Positions 32,223 through 41,587 of a stretch of 45,780 bases of DNA are shown in pieces (the first letter of the stretch is position 1; every line of letters begins with the position of its first letter). This DNA is from Bacteroidales bacterium (GTDB lineage Bacteria > Bacteroidota > Bacteroidia > Bacteroidales > UBA12077), in assembly GCA_021108325.1 (NCBI GenBank), contig JAIORB010000024.1, forward strand, positions 1 through 45,780, given 5' to 3'. The notes under the pieces were generated by a model. The model worked only from the letters and a program-made list of their open reading frames with translations. It searched no databases and was not told the DNA's origin. The translations under genes and the position numbers were made by a program.

Positions 32223-33104
32223 ATGATTTTTCTAGTATTTAGTATTCTTTCATCAGCCGCGATTTATATAATCTTCAAATACCTTGACAGATTTAAAATC
32301 AACACTTTCAATGTTATTATTATTAATTATATTACTGCGACTATTTTAGGATTATTACTTACAAATACCCAAGTCGATATTTTTTCAATCTATAAAAATG
32401 CATGGTTCCCCTACTCTATTATTATTGGAGTTTTATTTATCATGACGTTTGTGCTTATTGCCAAATCATCGCAAATTGTTGGTATTGCCATTACTTCGGT
32501 TTCAAATAAAATGTCGGTTATTATTCCTATTGCAGTATCTATAATTATTGATCCTTTAGATGTTTTAACCAACTTTAAAGCACTGGGAATTATACTGGCA
32601 ATACTTGCCGTATTTCTATCTGTATATCGTAAACGTAAAGTTGAGTTCGATCCAAGAAAAATCTATTTACCTATTATCCTGTTTTTAAGTATGGGACTTG
32701 TAGATTCCATAGTTAAATATGCACAACATTATTATGTTGCAGATGATATATTACCATTGTTTACGGTTATTCTATTTGCTATGTCTGCAATAGCTGGTTT
32801 AGTTACAAAGTTTTTACGAAAAACATCATTTAATGAATTATTAGATATAAAGATTTTATTGTGGGGAATTGGATTAGGAATAAGTAATTATGGTTCAATA
32901 TACTTTCTGATTAAAGCATTAAATTACAAAAATAGTGTAGGAAATACATTGGATGGCTCTATTGTGTTTGGAATTAATAATCTTGGCGTAATAGCATTAT
33001 CAGTTATTATTGGATTAATTGTGTTTAAAGAAAAGTTTCTGAAGATTAACTGGATAGGAATTATTATATCATTGTTGGCAATCTATATTTTATCGAAAAC
33101 ATAA
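32223..33104 (+). CDS. DMT/EamA-family membrane transporter
   Basis: This 293-residue protein has about ten hydrophobic helices in two halves, the typical size and layout of DMT-superfamily permeases. The second half begins near residue 150 (IYLPIILFLSMGLVDSIV). The substrate cannot be told. It starts immediately after a terminator and abuts yigZ, whose ATG follows its stop codon directly, so the two are probably co-transcribed. Confidence 0.85.
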   Translation: MIFLVFSILSSAAIYIIFKYLDRFKINTFNVIIINYITATILGLLLTNTQVDIFSIYKNAWFPYSIIIGVLFIMTFVLIAKSSQIVGIAITSVSNKMSVIIPIAVSIIIDPLDVLTNFKALGIILAILAVFLSVYRKRKVEFDPRKIYLPIILFLSMGLVDSIVKYAQHYYVADDILPLFTVILFAMSAIAGLVTKFLRKTSFNELLDIKILLWGIGLGISNYGSIYFLIKALNYKNSVGNTLDGSIVFGINNLGVIALSVIIGLIVFKEKFLKINWIGIIISLLAIYILSKT

Positions 33105-33722
33105 ATGGCAAAATTTACAGACGAATATTTGACAATAAGTAAACCATCGGAAGGTTTATTTAAAGATCGTGGAAGTAAATTTCTTGCCTTTGCTTATCCT
33201 GTATCATCAGAAGAAGAAATTAAGAAAATACAGGAAAAACTACGTAGTGATTACCATGATGCACGCCATCATTGTTACGCATACATGCTTGGACTCGAAA
33301 AAGAAATTTACCGTATAAATGATGACGGAGAACCTTCGAGCACAGCAGGAAAACCAATGTTGGGACAAATAAGATCGTTCGATTTAACCAATATACTGAT
33401 CGTTGTAATACGATATTTTGGTGGCACTAAACTGGGAGTTGGAGGATTGATCAACGCATACAAAACAGCTTCTGAAGAAGCTTTAAAAAATGCAAAAATC
33501 ATAAAAAAAACATTGCACGATATTTATGAATTAAAGTTTGAATATCCTGCTATGAATGATATTATGCGAATTTTAAAAGAAGAGAATATTGAACAAGTCG
33601 ATCAGAAATTTGATCTCTCCTGCTCTGTTTCAATAAGTTTACGAAAAGCAGATACAGAAAAGGTTTTAAGTAAGTTTGACCGGATAGAGAATTTGAAAAT
33701 TGAATTTTTAGAAACAAGATAA
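33105..33722 (+). CDS. yigZ: YigZ/IMPACT-family protein
   Basis: This 205-residue protein has the UPF0029 N-terminal domain signatures ARHHCYAYMLG, RINDDGEPSSTAGKPML and IRYFGGTKLGVGGLI, and a short ferredoxin-like C-terminal domain. IMPACT/YigZ proteins are conserved, bind nucleic acids, and relate to translation control in eukaryotes. Their bacterial role is unsettled. No unusual residues seen. Confidence 0.93.
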   Translation: MAKFTDEYLTISKPSEGLFKDRGSKFLAFAYPVSSEEEIKKIQEKLRSDYHDARHHCYAYMLGLEKEIYRINDDGEPSSTAGKPMLGQIRSFDLTNILIVVIRYFGGTKLGVGGLINAYKTASEEALKNAKIIKKTLHDIYELKFEYPAMNDIMRILKEENIEQVDQKFDLSCSVSISLRKADTEKVLSKFDRIENLKIEFLETR

Positions 33723-33762
33723 CAGATAAATGGTTAAATGGTTAATTTGTAAAATGGAAAAA

Positions 33763-33826
33763 TGGATGGATGGATGAATGGAAAGTAAAATAGTAAAATA
33801 GTAAACTAGTGAATTAGTAAATTAGT
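33763..33826. repeat. Low-complexity tandem repeats upstream of pyrB
   Basis: A short run of tgga/atgga repeats (33763-33781) is followed by several agtaaaatagt-like units. The whole 269-base gap (33723-33991) is otherwise without an ORF and must hold the pyrB promoter. Confidence 0.6.
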
Positions 33827-33991
33827 TGCTGGTTACACGTTGCTAGTTGTCAATATATCAATAAGAATGAAAAAAAGAAACTAGTAACAAGAAACTAGAA
33901 GACTAAGTTAAATGGAAAAGAATCAATAATAAAAATAATAAGTTAGAAAATAAATAAAATCAATTATAAACAACTAATAAAACTTGGATTA

Positions 33992-34903
33992 ATGGAAAAC
34001 AAACATTTAATTTCAATCACGGATTATTCGAAAGAAGAGATCTTCAGAATCCTTGATCTTGCTACTGATTTTGAAAAAAATCCAAATCAAAACCTTTTGG
34101 ATAATAAGGTAATTGCAACATTATTTTTCGAACCTTCAACTCGTACACGTTTAAGTTTCGAAAGTGCAATTAGCCGTCTTGGTGGAAAATTCATTGGATT
34201 TACCGATTCCAGCTCATCCAGTGTTTCTAAAGGAGAATCGCTAAAAGACACTATCATGACAGTTGCTAATTACAGCGATATGATTGTTATGCGTCACCCG
34301 ATTGAAGGAAGTGCACGCTGGGCAAGTGAAGTATCGCGTGTACCGATTGTAAATGCCGGTGATGGTGCAAATCAACATCCAACACAAACATTATTGGATT
34401 TATATTCAATCAGAAAAACTCAAGGAACACTTGACAATCTGAATGTATATTTTGTTGGCGATTTAAAATATGGTAGAACAGTGCATTCTCTGCTCCAGGC
34501 AATGTCGATGTTTAATACTACGTTCAACTTCATTTCACCTGAAGAATTAAAAATCCCGGATGAATACAAATTATTTTTGGATAAAAAAGGACTAAAGTAT
34601 TATGAGCACAGAGATTTTTCAGACATCATTTCACATGCAGATATTATTTATATGACACGAATCCAGAGAGAAAGATTCTCTGATCCGATGGAATATGAGA
34701 AAACTAAAAACTCTTATGTTTTAAAGAATGACATGCTTGAAAATACAAAACCAAACATGAAGGTTTTGCATCCATTACCAAGAGTAAAGGAGATTCATAC
34801 TAACGTAGATGAAAACAAGAAAGCTTATTACTTTACACAAGCATTAAATGGTGTTTATACTCGTCAAGCTATTATCACTCATATTTTAGGACTTAAAAAA
34901 TAA
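33992..34903 (+). CDS. pyrB: Aspartate carbamoyltransferase, catalytic chain
   Basis: This 303-residue protein carries [14 protein letters not shown] (carbamoyl-phosphate loop), [17 protein letters not shown] and [10 protein letters not shown], all diagnostic of PyrB. It makes N-carbamoyl-aspartate in de novo pyrimidine synthesis. It is followed after 6 bases by pyrI, forming the class-B holoenzyme operon. Length and motifs are normal. Confidence 0.97.
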   Translation: MENKHLISITDYSKEEIFRILDLATDFEKNPNQNLLDNKVIATLFFEPSTRTRLSFESAISRLGGKFIGFTDSSSSSVSKGESLKDTIMTVANYSDMIVMRHPIEGSARWASEVSRVPIVNAGDGANQHPTQTLLDLYSIRKTQGTLDNLNVYFVGDLKYGRTVHSLLQAMSMFNTTFNFISPEELKIPDEYKLFLDKKGLKYYEHRDFSDIISHADIIYMTRIQRERFSDPMEYEKTKNSYVLKNDMLENTKPNMKVLHPLPRVKEIHTNVDENKKAYYFTQALNGVYTRQAIITHILGLKK

Positions 34904-34909
34904 TAAACC

Positions 34910-35371
34910 ATGGAAATGAACGATAAAAAATTACAGGTAAGTGCAATAAAAAACGGTACGGTAATCGACCATATTCCTGCAAATAGTCTTTTTAAAGTTA
35001 TAAATATACTTGGATTAGATAAGATTGAAACCCAAATGACTGTTGGGTCTAACTTTGAAAGTAAGAAGCTTGGTTTAAAAGCAATTATTAAAATAACTGA
35101 TGTATTTTTTATAGATGACGATATTAATAAAATAGCTTTAGTAGCTCCCGAAGCCAAACTTAATATAATTAAAGATTACAAAGTAGTTGAAAAGAAAGTA
35201 GTTGAAGTTCCTGATAATATTAAAGGAATTGCGAAATGTGGTAATCCGAAATGTATTACAAATCACGAAGGTATTGTACCTAAATTTACTGTAGTAAATA
35301 AAAAGAAGGTGGCCATAAAATGTCATTATTGCGAAAAAATAACGGATTCGGAACATATGAAGATTTTTTAA
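34910..35371 (+). CDS. pyrI: Aspartate carbamoyltransferase, regulatory chain
   Basis: At 153 residues this is the standard size. The allosteric domain (VSAIKNGTVIDHIPA) precedes a zinc domain with Cys110, Cys115, Cys138 and Cys141 (CGNPKC, CHYC). It binds CTP/ATP to control PyrB. The shared hairpin at 35387-35422 ends the operon. Confidence 0.97.
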   Translation: MEMNDKKLQVSAIKNGTVIDHIPANSLFKVINILGLDKIETQMTVGSNFESKKLGLKAIIKITDVFFIDDDINKIALVAPEAKLNIIKDYKVVEKKVVEVPDNIKGIAKCGNPKCITNHEGIVPKFTVVNKKKVAIKCHYCEKITDSEHMKIF

Positions 35372-35386
35372 ATAATATTTTCTCCT

Positions 35387-35422
35387 AAAAGTAAAGCCAC
35401 GACATGTCGTGGCTTTACTTTT
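35387..35422. terminator. Bidirectional terminator between pyrI and the DUF4293 gene
   Basis: A perfect 36-base palindrome (arms aaaagtaaagccacgaca and complement) bounded by A and T runs, lying between two convergent genes. Confidence 0.92.
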
Positions 35423-35444
35423 ATATATATTTTATTTGCTGCTT

Positions 35445-35903
35445 TTATCGTATTCTATCCATACTCCTGATTAACGCTTCATCTTTTCCTATTGCTCTTA
35501 TTGCCAAATAAGTCAATATTGCTGCCACAAATGGAAAAATAGCTGTTATCTCATAACTAACAACACCACTTAATTGTTTCGAAAAATTTTGAATATAATA
35601 ATAATTCAATCCTAAGTATCCTATCATTAAAATAATATTAAACGAATTAAGGCGCATTTGGAGTATGCGCTTTTTAAATAGAAAAACACTTATAAATGAT
35701 ATTAAAACTATAATTACCAATAAAATAATTCGTGGAATAGTTAATAAGTATAATCCATCCTCATTTTCAATAGTAAGTCCATTAAACCTAAATATAAATA
35801 ACTGTCCATCAGCTCCAAGAAGTTCTGCAACAGGATAAAAAAAAATTGATCCTAATAAAAACGTAGCAACTAATAAATATATCGATTGAATTCTCTGAAT
35901 CAT
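35445..35903 (-). CDS. DUF4293 four-helix membrane protein
   Basis: This 152-residue protein opens MIQRIQSIYLLVATFLLGSI, the usual start of the Bacteroidota-specific DUF4293 family. Four hydrophobic helices are visible. Function is unknown. It serves here mainly as a lineage marker. Confidence 0.88.
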   Translation of the reverse strand: MIQRIQSIYLLVATFLLGSIFFYPVAELLGADGQLFIFRFNGLTIENEDGLYLLTIPRIILLVIIVLISFISVFLFKKRILQMRLNSFNIILMIGYLGLNYYYIQNFSKQLSGVVSYEITAIFPFVAAILTYLAIRAIGKDEALIRSMDRIR

Positions 35904-36256
35904 AACACTTTAAATAATAATAAATTTTAAACTCCGGTTAATTTTCCACAAAATTAGAGCTTTTTAATTACTAAACAACTGAAAACTTTCATTTTATCCT
36001 GACAAAGTTTAGATTAATGAATTTAAAATTTAGAAGTTTTAGTAATTTATTAATGAATGGAATGTTGGAATAATGGAAATATGAAAAACCGGAATTTAAT
36101 AAAATACTTTGAACCCAAGAATAACTAACCTAATAAAACACAACACTCATCATTACTAACGTGAGATCGCGTCGCTTAGTTCCAGTATTCCATAAATCCA
36201 TCCTTCCATCATAAAAAATAAATACTGAACTCAATTATTAAATTACAAAACCAGTT
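35904..36256. other. Gene-free AT-rich gap
   Basis: About 350 bases upstream of the DUF4293 gene and downstream of the nitroreductase gene. I see no ORF, RNA gene or strong hairpin. It contains short repeated words such as aatggaa and the fragment gagatcgcgtcgcttagttcc, probably the remnant of a dispersed repeat. Confidence 0.5.
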
Positions 36257-36802
36257 TTAAAGCAATATTTCATTCATAGGTTTTCTAAATCGTTTTTTAG
36301 ATTCTCGTTCTTTCAAATCATCCGGAAATAATTCAATATCACCTTTATAACCAATTGCCATAATAGCTATAGGCTCATATTCTTCGCCAAGTTCAAAAAA
36401 CTCTCTGGTTTTGTCTTTGCTATATCCACCCATCTGATGTACAAATAAACCCAAGGATGTAGCTTGTGCCAGCAAATTACCGACAGCCATTCCTGTGTCA
36501 TACTGTGCAAAATGATTGGGTTTTCCGGTTACTGTAGAGTTTTTTAAAACTACACTTAAAACCAAAACCGGAGCATATTTAGCCCAATACTGATTTGCTT
36601 CAACCAGACAATCAAAAAGCTTTTGATAGTTCTCATCTTTGTTCTTCACTCCTACTACAAATCTCCAGGGTTGCTCATTAAAAGCTGATGGTGCCCAACG
36701 TGCAGCCTCAAATAATGTAGCCAGTTTTTCATTTTCTATTTGTTTCGGCGAAAAAATTACTGAACTATACCTATCACGAATTACTTGATGTATATTTATC
36801 AT
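36257..36802 (-). CDS. Nitroreductase-family FMN oxidoreductase
   Basis: This 181-residue protein shows RYSSVIFS near the N-terminus (FMN phosphate contact), AARWAPSAFNEQPWRF, AVGNLLAQATSLGL and MAIGYKGD, all typical of the family. It reduces quinones or nitro compounds in vitro, with the natural substrate unknown. It stands alone. Confidence 0.9.
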   Translation of the reverse strand: MINIHQVIRDRYSSVIFSPKQIENEKLATLFEAARWAPSAFNEQPWRFVVGVKNKDENYQKLFDCLVEANQYWAKYAPVLVLSVVLKNSTVTGKPNHFAQYDTGMAVGNLLAQATSLGLFVHQMGGYSKDKTREFFELGEEYEPIAIMAIGYKGDIELFPDDLKERESKKRFRKPMNEILL

Positions 36803-36935
36803 TTGTGTTCATTTTTAATTTTACAATACAAACACCAAGTTAACAAAAGTGTTCAACATTTAAAAGTCCAATTACTCTTCGCAAATAAAATATGTTATAT
36901 AATATCAAGTATTTACATAAAATCTTCAATTAAGG

Positions 36936-36967
36936 TTTGATAATCAGGAAAGGATTTCTTAGAATTG
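36936..36967 (+). promoter_or_regulatory. Candidate promoter of rocD
   Basis: tttg (36936-36939), 20 bases, then tagaattg (36960-36967), matches the Bacteroidota -33/-7 pattern with one difference. It lies about 55 bases before the rocD ATG. Confidence 0.5.
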
Positions 36968-37020
36968 TAGGCTGAAGGAAAAAAGAATTATAAATATATA
37001 ACATATTAAAAATTAAGATT

Positions 37021-38241
37021 ATGACAAAAATGACAAGTCAGGATTACATCAACAGAGAAGATAAATACGGAGCTCATAATTATCATCCACTACCTGTTGT
37101 ATTAGAAAAAGGAGAAGGCGTTCATGTTTGGGACACAGATGGAAAGCAATATTATGATTTTTTGTCTGCATATTCTGCAGTTAACCAAGGACATTGCCAT
37201 CCTAAAATTGTAAACGCAATGACCGAACAGGCTAAAAAACTTACTTTAACTTCCAGAGCTTTTTATAATAGTGTTTTAGGTGAATATGAAGAATATATAA
37301 CTAAATATTTTGGTTTTGATAAGGTATTACCAATGAATACTGGTGCTGAAGCAGATGAAACTGCTATCAAACTTGCTCGTAAATGGGGCTACAAAATAAA
37401 AGGAATTCCTCAAAATGAGGCAAAAATCATTGTTTGTAATGAAAACTTTCATGGCAGAACCATTACTATCATTTCAATGTCCACTGATCCTGATGCATAT
37501 GGTGATTATGGACCATATACACCGGGTTTTGTAAAAATTCCTTATAATGATTTTGAAGCTTTGGAAAACGAATTACAAGATCCAAACGTTGCTGCTTTTC
37601 TTGTTGAACCTATTCAGGGAGAAGCGGGTGTTTATGTTCCGGAAGATGGTTATTTAAAAAAATCATATGATCTTTGTAAAAAACACAATGTTCTTTTTAT
37701 TGCTGATGAGGTACAAACTGGTATTGCACGTACTGGTAAAATGTTAGCCTGCGATCACGAAGGTGTTAAACCGGACATTTTAATTCTGGGTAAAGCTATT
37801 TCAGGTGGTGTATTCCCTGTTTCTGTGGTTTTAGCAAACGATGATATTATGCTTACTATTAAGCCGGGAGAACATGGTTCTACTTTTGGAGGTAATCCTA
37901 TTGCCAGTAAAGTTGCTATGGCTGCCTTAGATGTTATTAAAGAAGAAAAATTAGAAGAAAACGCTGAACGTTTAGGAAAGATATTCCGTGATGAATTCAA
38001 TAGCATTGATTCTGAAATGATTGAATTAGTTCGTGGTAAAGGCTTGTTAAATGCAGTTGTTATTAAAAATAAAGAAGGTAAAACTGCATGGGATGTTTGT
38101 GTCGCTATGGCCGAAAATGGAGTTTTAGCTAAACCAACTCATGGTAACATTATCCGTTTTGCTCCGCCATTGGTAATTACAGAAGATCAATTACGTGATG
38201 CTATGAATAAGATTAAAGAAGTATTTAAAAAATTCGAATAA
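37021..38241 (+). CDS. rocD: Ornithine aminotransferase
   Basis: This 406-residue class-III aminotransferase has the features of ornithine delta-aminotransferase: the start [70 protein letters not shown], and LGKAISGG with the PLP lysine. It interconverts ornithine and glutamate semialdehyde. It is monocistronic, with its own terminator. Confidence 0.95.
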   Translation: MTKMTSQDYINREDKYGAHNYHPLPVVLEKGEGVHVWDTDGKQYYDFLSAYSAVNQGHCHPKIVNAMTEQAKKLTLTSRAFYNSVLGEYEEYITKYFGFDKVLPMNTGAEADETAIKLARKWGYKIKGIPQNEAKIIVCNENFHGRTITIISMSTDPDAYGDYGPYTPGFVKIPYNDFEALENELQDPNVAAFLVEPIQGEAGVYVPEDGYLKKSYDLCKKHNVLFIADEVQTGIARTGKMLACDHEGVKPDILILGKAISGGVFPVSVVLANDDIMLTIKPGEHGSTFGGNPIASKVAMAALDVIKEEKLEENAERLGKIFRDEFNSIDSEMIELVRGKGLLNAVVIKNKEGKTAWDVCVAMAENGVLAKPTHGNIIRFAPPLVITEDQLRDAMNKIKEVFKKFE

Positions 38242-38273
38242 TTTTATCGATAAGCATTAAACTTTTTATAATT

Positions 38274-38312
38274 AAAGCTGTCTCAATCAATATAATTGAG
38301 CAGCTTTTTTTA
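38274..38312 (+). terminator. Terminator of rocD
   Basis: aaagctg-t-ctcaat pairs with attgag-cagcttt across a short loop, followed by a run of T. Confidence 0.88.
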
Positions 38313-38357
38313 TATTCGCCACTCAAAATAAAATTTATTAATTAAATCAATTATAAA

Positions 38358-40403
38358 ATGAAATTTGTATTAACATTAAAATTTGCTTTAATAGCAATTA
38401 TTGGTATGACATTAACAACTGCTTGTAATCAACAAAAAGTTGATGAAAAAATTACATTAGATGTAAGTTCAATTGATACTTTAGTAGATCCTGCTCAGGA
38501 TTTTTATCATTATGCAAATAATGGTTGGATGAAAAATAACCCTCTTCCTGATGATGAAAGTCGTTACGGTTCTTTTGATCAATTGGGTAAAGAAACCAGC
38601 ATGAAAGTTCAAACTTTATTGGAAGAACTTGCTAATAGTAAATTTGAAAAAGGAACAATCGAACAAAAAATTGGTGATTTCTATGCAATAGGAATGGATT
38701 CAGCCAAAATTGAAGAACAAGGATTAGCTCCGTTAAAACCTGAGTTTGACCGAATTGTGTCAATCAGCACTATTGAAGATGTACAAAATCAATTAGCATA
38801 TTTTCATATGCACGGTATTGGATCTATTTTTGGATTTTTCGGATCAATTGATATTAAAAATAGTGAGATGAATATTGCTCACATTAGTCAGAGTGGTCTG
38901 GGAATGTCAGATAGAGATTATTATTTAAATGATGATCCTCGCTCGAAAGAAATACGTGAAGCATATATTATACATCTCGAAAAAATGATGATTTTAAGTG
39001 GAGTATCTAAAGAAGAAGCTAAACTGAGAGCTGAAACTATAATGGAAATTGAAACTCGTTTAGCTGCAGCATCATTTACAAGATTAGAAAACAGAAACCC
39101 ACATGCTACTTATAACAAAAAAACTCAGGAAGAAATAAAAAAATTATATTCAAACTTTAACTGGGATAATTACTTAGCAAATATAGGTCTTGAATACAAT
39201 GGTGAAATTAATGTGCGTCAACCTAAGTTTTTTGATGAAGTAAATAAGATGATGGCAGAAGTTACTGTTGAAGATTGGAAAGCCTATTTTTACTGGAATT
39301 TATTAAATACAACAGCAAATTACTTATCAAACGAATTCCAGGAACAAAACTTTGATTTCTATGGAAAAACAATGAGAGGAAGTGAAAAGATGCGCCCTCG
39401 CTGGAGAAGAGTACTTGGAATAACAAATGGTGCATTAGGTGATGCTATTGGGCAAAAGTTCTCAGAAAAATATTTCCCTGCCGAAGCCAAAGAAAGAATG
39501 GTTATATTAGTTGAAAACTTAAGAACTGCTCTTGGTCAGAGAATTGATAAGCTTGAATGGATGAGTGAAGAGACAAAGCTTAAAGCTAATGACAAATTAG
39601 CATCTATGAATGTTAAAATTGGCTATCCTGATGTATGGGAAGATTTTACAAACCTTGAGGTCGGTCAAGAAGCGTTTGTTCTAAATGTGTTAACTGCAAA
39701 CAGATTTTGGAAAGAAGACAATTTAAATGAAATTGGAAAACCTGTTGATAAAACTAAATGGTTCTTTCCTGCTCATACAGTTAATGCATACTATGCTCCA
39801 CCATTAAACGAAATTTGTTTCCCGGCAGGTATTTTACAACCTCCTTTCTTCTATCTTGATGGTGATGATGCAATTAATTATGGCGCTATTGGTGCAGTTA
39901 TTGGCCACGAAATGTCGCATGGTTTCGATGATAAAGGAAGATTATACGATAAAGAAGGTAATTTAACAAACTGGTGGACTGATGACGATTCTGAACGTTT
40001 TAATGCCAGAACTCAAGTATTGGTTGATCAATTTGATGCTATTATTGTTATAGATACCATACATGCTAACGGGGAATTATCTCTTGGTGAAAACATTGCT
40101 GATTTAGGTGGATTGAACATTTCTTATACTGCATTCCAAAATGCACAAAAAGAAAATTCACAAATTGAATTAATTGAAGGATATACTTCTGATCAACGAT
40201 TTTTCTTAAGCTGGGCAAGAGTTTGGGCACAGAATACTCGTGATAAGGAAATTATTCGCCGTACAAAAGAAGATGTGCATTCGTTAGGAATAAACCGTGT
40301 AAATGGACCTGTTGCTAATATGTCGGAATTCCATGCTGCTTTTGGTGTTGAAGAAGGCAATACTTTGTACATTCATGAGGAAGAACGAGCTTCTATTTGG
40401 TAA
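38358..40403 (+). CDS. M13-family (neprilysin/PepO-like) metallopeptidase, lipoprotein
   Basis: This 681-residue protein begins with a lipoprotein signal (MKFVLTLKFALIAIIGM, LTTAC with Cys23). It contains the M13 zinc site His517-Glu518-x2-His521 (VIGHEMSHGFDDKGR) and Glu578 in GENIADLGG. NAYYAPPLNEICFPAGILQPPFF is the conserved substrate-strand region, broken here into NAYY and PAGILQPPF. M13 enzymes cleave oligopeptides, and this one probably faces the periplasm or is outside-anchored. Full length and ordinary. Confidence 0.95.
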   Translation: MKFVLTLKFALIAIIGMTLTTACNQQKVDEKITLDVSSIDTLVDPAQDFYHYANNGWMKNNPLPDDESRYGSFDQLGKETSMKVQTLLEELANSKFEKGTIEQKIGDFYAIGMDSAKIEEQGLAPLKPEFDRIVSISTIEDVQNQLAYFHMHGIGSIFGFFGSIDIKNSEMNIAHISQSGLGMSDRDYYLNDDPRSKEIREAYIIHLEKMMILSGVSKEEAKLRAETIMEIETRLAAASFTRLENRNPHATYNKKTQEEIKKLYSNFNWDNYLANIGLEYNGEINVRQPKFFDEVNKMMAEVTVEDWKAYFYWNLLNTTANYLSNEFQEQNFDFYGKTMRGSEKMRPRWRRVLGITNGALGDAIGQKFSEKYFPAEAKERMVILVENLRTALGQRIDKLEWMSEETKLKANDKLASMNVKIGYPDVWEDFTNLEVGQEAFVLNVLTANRFWKEDNLNEIGKPVDKTKWFFPAHTVNAYYAPPLNEICFPAGILQPPFFYLDGDDAINYGAIGAVIGHEMSHGFDDKGRLYDKEGNLTNWWTDDDSERFNARTQVLVDQFDAIIVIDTIHANGELSLGENIADLGGLNISYTAFQNAQKENSQIELIEGYTSDQRFFLSWARVWAQNTRDKEIIRRTKEDVHSLGINRVNGPVANMSEFHAAFGVEEGNTLYIHEEERASIW

Positions 40404-40429
40404 TATTTTATAATATCTTCAAAAATTTA

Positions 40430-40457
40430 AACCGGCATAAACTGCCGGTTTTTTTTA
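40430..40457 (+). terminator. Terminator of the M13 peptidase gene
   Basis: aaaccggca pairs with tgccggttt across taaac, followed by T residues. Confidence 0.9.
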
Positions 40458-40531
40458 TAATATATCGTATTCAAAAAAGATTAATCTATATTTTTCTAAA
40501 AGTAAATTTCCAATGAAGTTTTATGATAATT

Positions 40532-40888
40532 TTATTTTTTCGAATAATAATTCTCTTTTATAATATAATCTCCTTCCCAATATTGAACCGCTACTTCTTC
40601 AAGTTTTGTCTTATTGCCATTCTTAAATTTTATATTTATCCAAAACTCAACCATCGTAATAGCCCTTTTTTCATCAGATGTAATAGTTTTTACTCCCCCG
40701 CCCATTACTTCCTGTATTTCTTTTAAGAATTTCTTGTCATAATTACGGGCTTCTTCAATACCTCTTCGTTCCTTTCCATCATCGGCAATTATAATTACCT
40801 TTTCGTGGTAATATTTATCTAAGGCATCTAAAAGTTTACCTTCTTCAATCATTTTAAATAGTGCTTTTGCTTTTTGATAGTAGCTCAT
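40532..40888 (-). CDS. SnoaL/NTF2-like small protein
   Basis: This 118-residue protein looks like an NTF2-fold (SnoaL-like) domain: an N-terminal helix (ALFKMIEEGKLLDALDKYY), then RGIEEARNYDKKF, and three final strands ending in VAVQYWEGDYIIKENYY. Such proteins are enzymes or binding modules of varied function. No catalytic residues can be assigned. Confidence 0.75.
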   Translation of the reverse strand: MSYYQKAKALFKMIEEGKLLDALDKYYHEKVIIIADDGKERRGIEEARNYDKKFLKEIQEVMGGGVKTITSDEKRAITMVEFWINIKFKNGNKTKLEEVAVQYWEGDYIIKENYYSKK

Positions 40889-40920
40889 AATTGTAATATA
40901 ATTATTTGACAGTTAAATAT

Positions 40921-40946
40921 ACAAAAAAACCGCCAATCAGGCGGTT
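40921..40946 (-). terminator. Terminator of the HD-like gene
   Basis: Read on the minus strand, aaccgcc-tgatt-ggcggtt is followed by a T run, placed 25 bases after the stop codon. Confidence 0.88.
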
Positions 40947-40970
40947 CAATTATATTTTTATTTCCAGAGT

Positions 40971-41513
40971 TTATATTTGTAATCTGCTCTTGAAAGGAAG
41001 GAATGTCATAAAATCTGCATGATGCACAAGGTAAGCTTCGGTTGTACGCTTTACCATATCTCCTTCGCCTGCATGTGTAGCAATAATATGACAAACTTCG
41101 GCAGGTACGCCACATTCTTCGGCTATTGATACACCAGAAAAAGGGTGACGTAAATACTTACCGTAACTTCCCTGAACAGACTTACCATCAACCATCACAT
41201 ATTCCAACAATTTACCAACATCGGCAAGAATTGCACCTGCAATAACCACATCCATATTTACAGGCAAATCATCTTTAAAAAATTCGTTACATTTATTACC
41301 TGCATCGCGGGCAATATGCACAACAGCACGTTTATGTGCCATAAAAGTTACTTTTACAGGAACTAATAATGTAAAAGGAATAGTCTGAAGATCTTCAACT
41401 GTTAAAACACTACGCTCTAATGCTAATTCCCATGTTTTTGCAGTTTGTTCTCTTAAATTTTCATCCTGAATCCATTCTAACTCAGGCCATAATTCTAATA
41501 CCTTTGCATTCAT
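40971..41513 (-). CDS. HD-superfamily-like protein with altered HD motif
   Basis: This 180-residue protein follows the HD phosphohydrolase layout: VVHIARDAG, then VIAGAILADVGKLLEY, YLRHPFSGV, IIATHAGEGD and HHADFM. At the diagnostic His-Asp pair the sequence is Ala-Asp (ILADVGK where ILHDIGK is usual), so one metal ligand is missing. Other His positions are kept. HD proteins hydrolyse phosphate esters of nucleotides. This one may bind metal differently or have another role. It lies downstream of the isocitrate dehydrogenase-type gene with a terminator between them. Confidence 0.75.
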   Translation of the reverse strand: MNAKVLELWPELEWIQDENLREQTAKTWELALERSVLTVEDLQTIPFTLLVPVKVTFMAHKRAVVHIARDAGNKCNEFFKDDLPVNMDVVIAGAILADVGKLLEYVMVDGKSVQGSYGKYLRHPFSGVSIAEECGVPAEVCHIIATHAGEGDMVKRTTEAYLVHHADFMTFLPFKSRLQI

Positions 41514-41539
41514 ATAATTGTTTTTTAAATTTTAGGGTT

Positions 41540-41572
41540 AAAAAAAGAGGATGCACTTTGTTGTGCATCCTC
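41540..41572 (-). terminator. Terminator of the isocitrate dehydrogenase-type gene
   Basis: On the minus strand gaggatgcac-aacaaa-gtgcatcctc is followed by a T run, 15 bases after the stop. Confidence 0.9.
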
Positions 41573-41587
41573 CTGGTAAATATTTAA

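Noticed and set aside
33763..33826. CRISPR-like array
   Set aside because: The units are short, degenerate and without spacers. It is simple low-complexity sequence.
40885..41115. 76-codon minus-strand frame
   Set aside because: It overlaps the HD-like gene and a terminator, and is a shadow frame.
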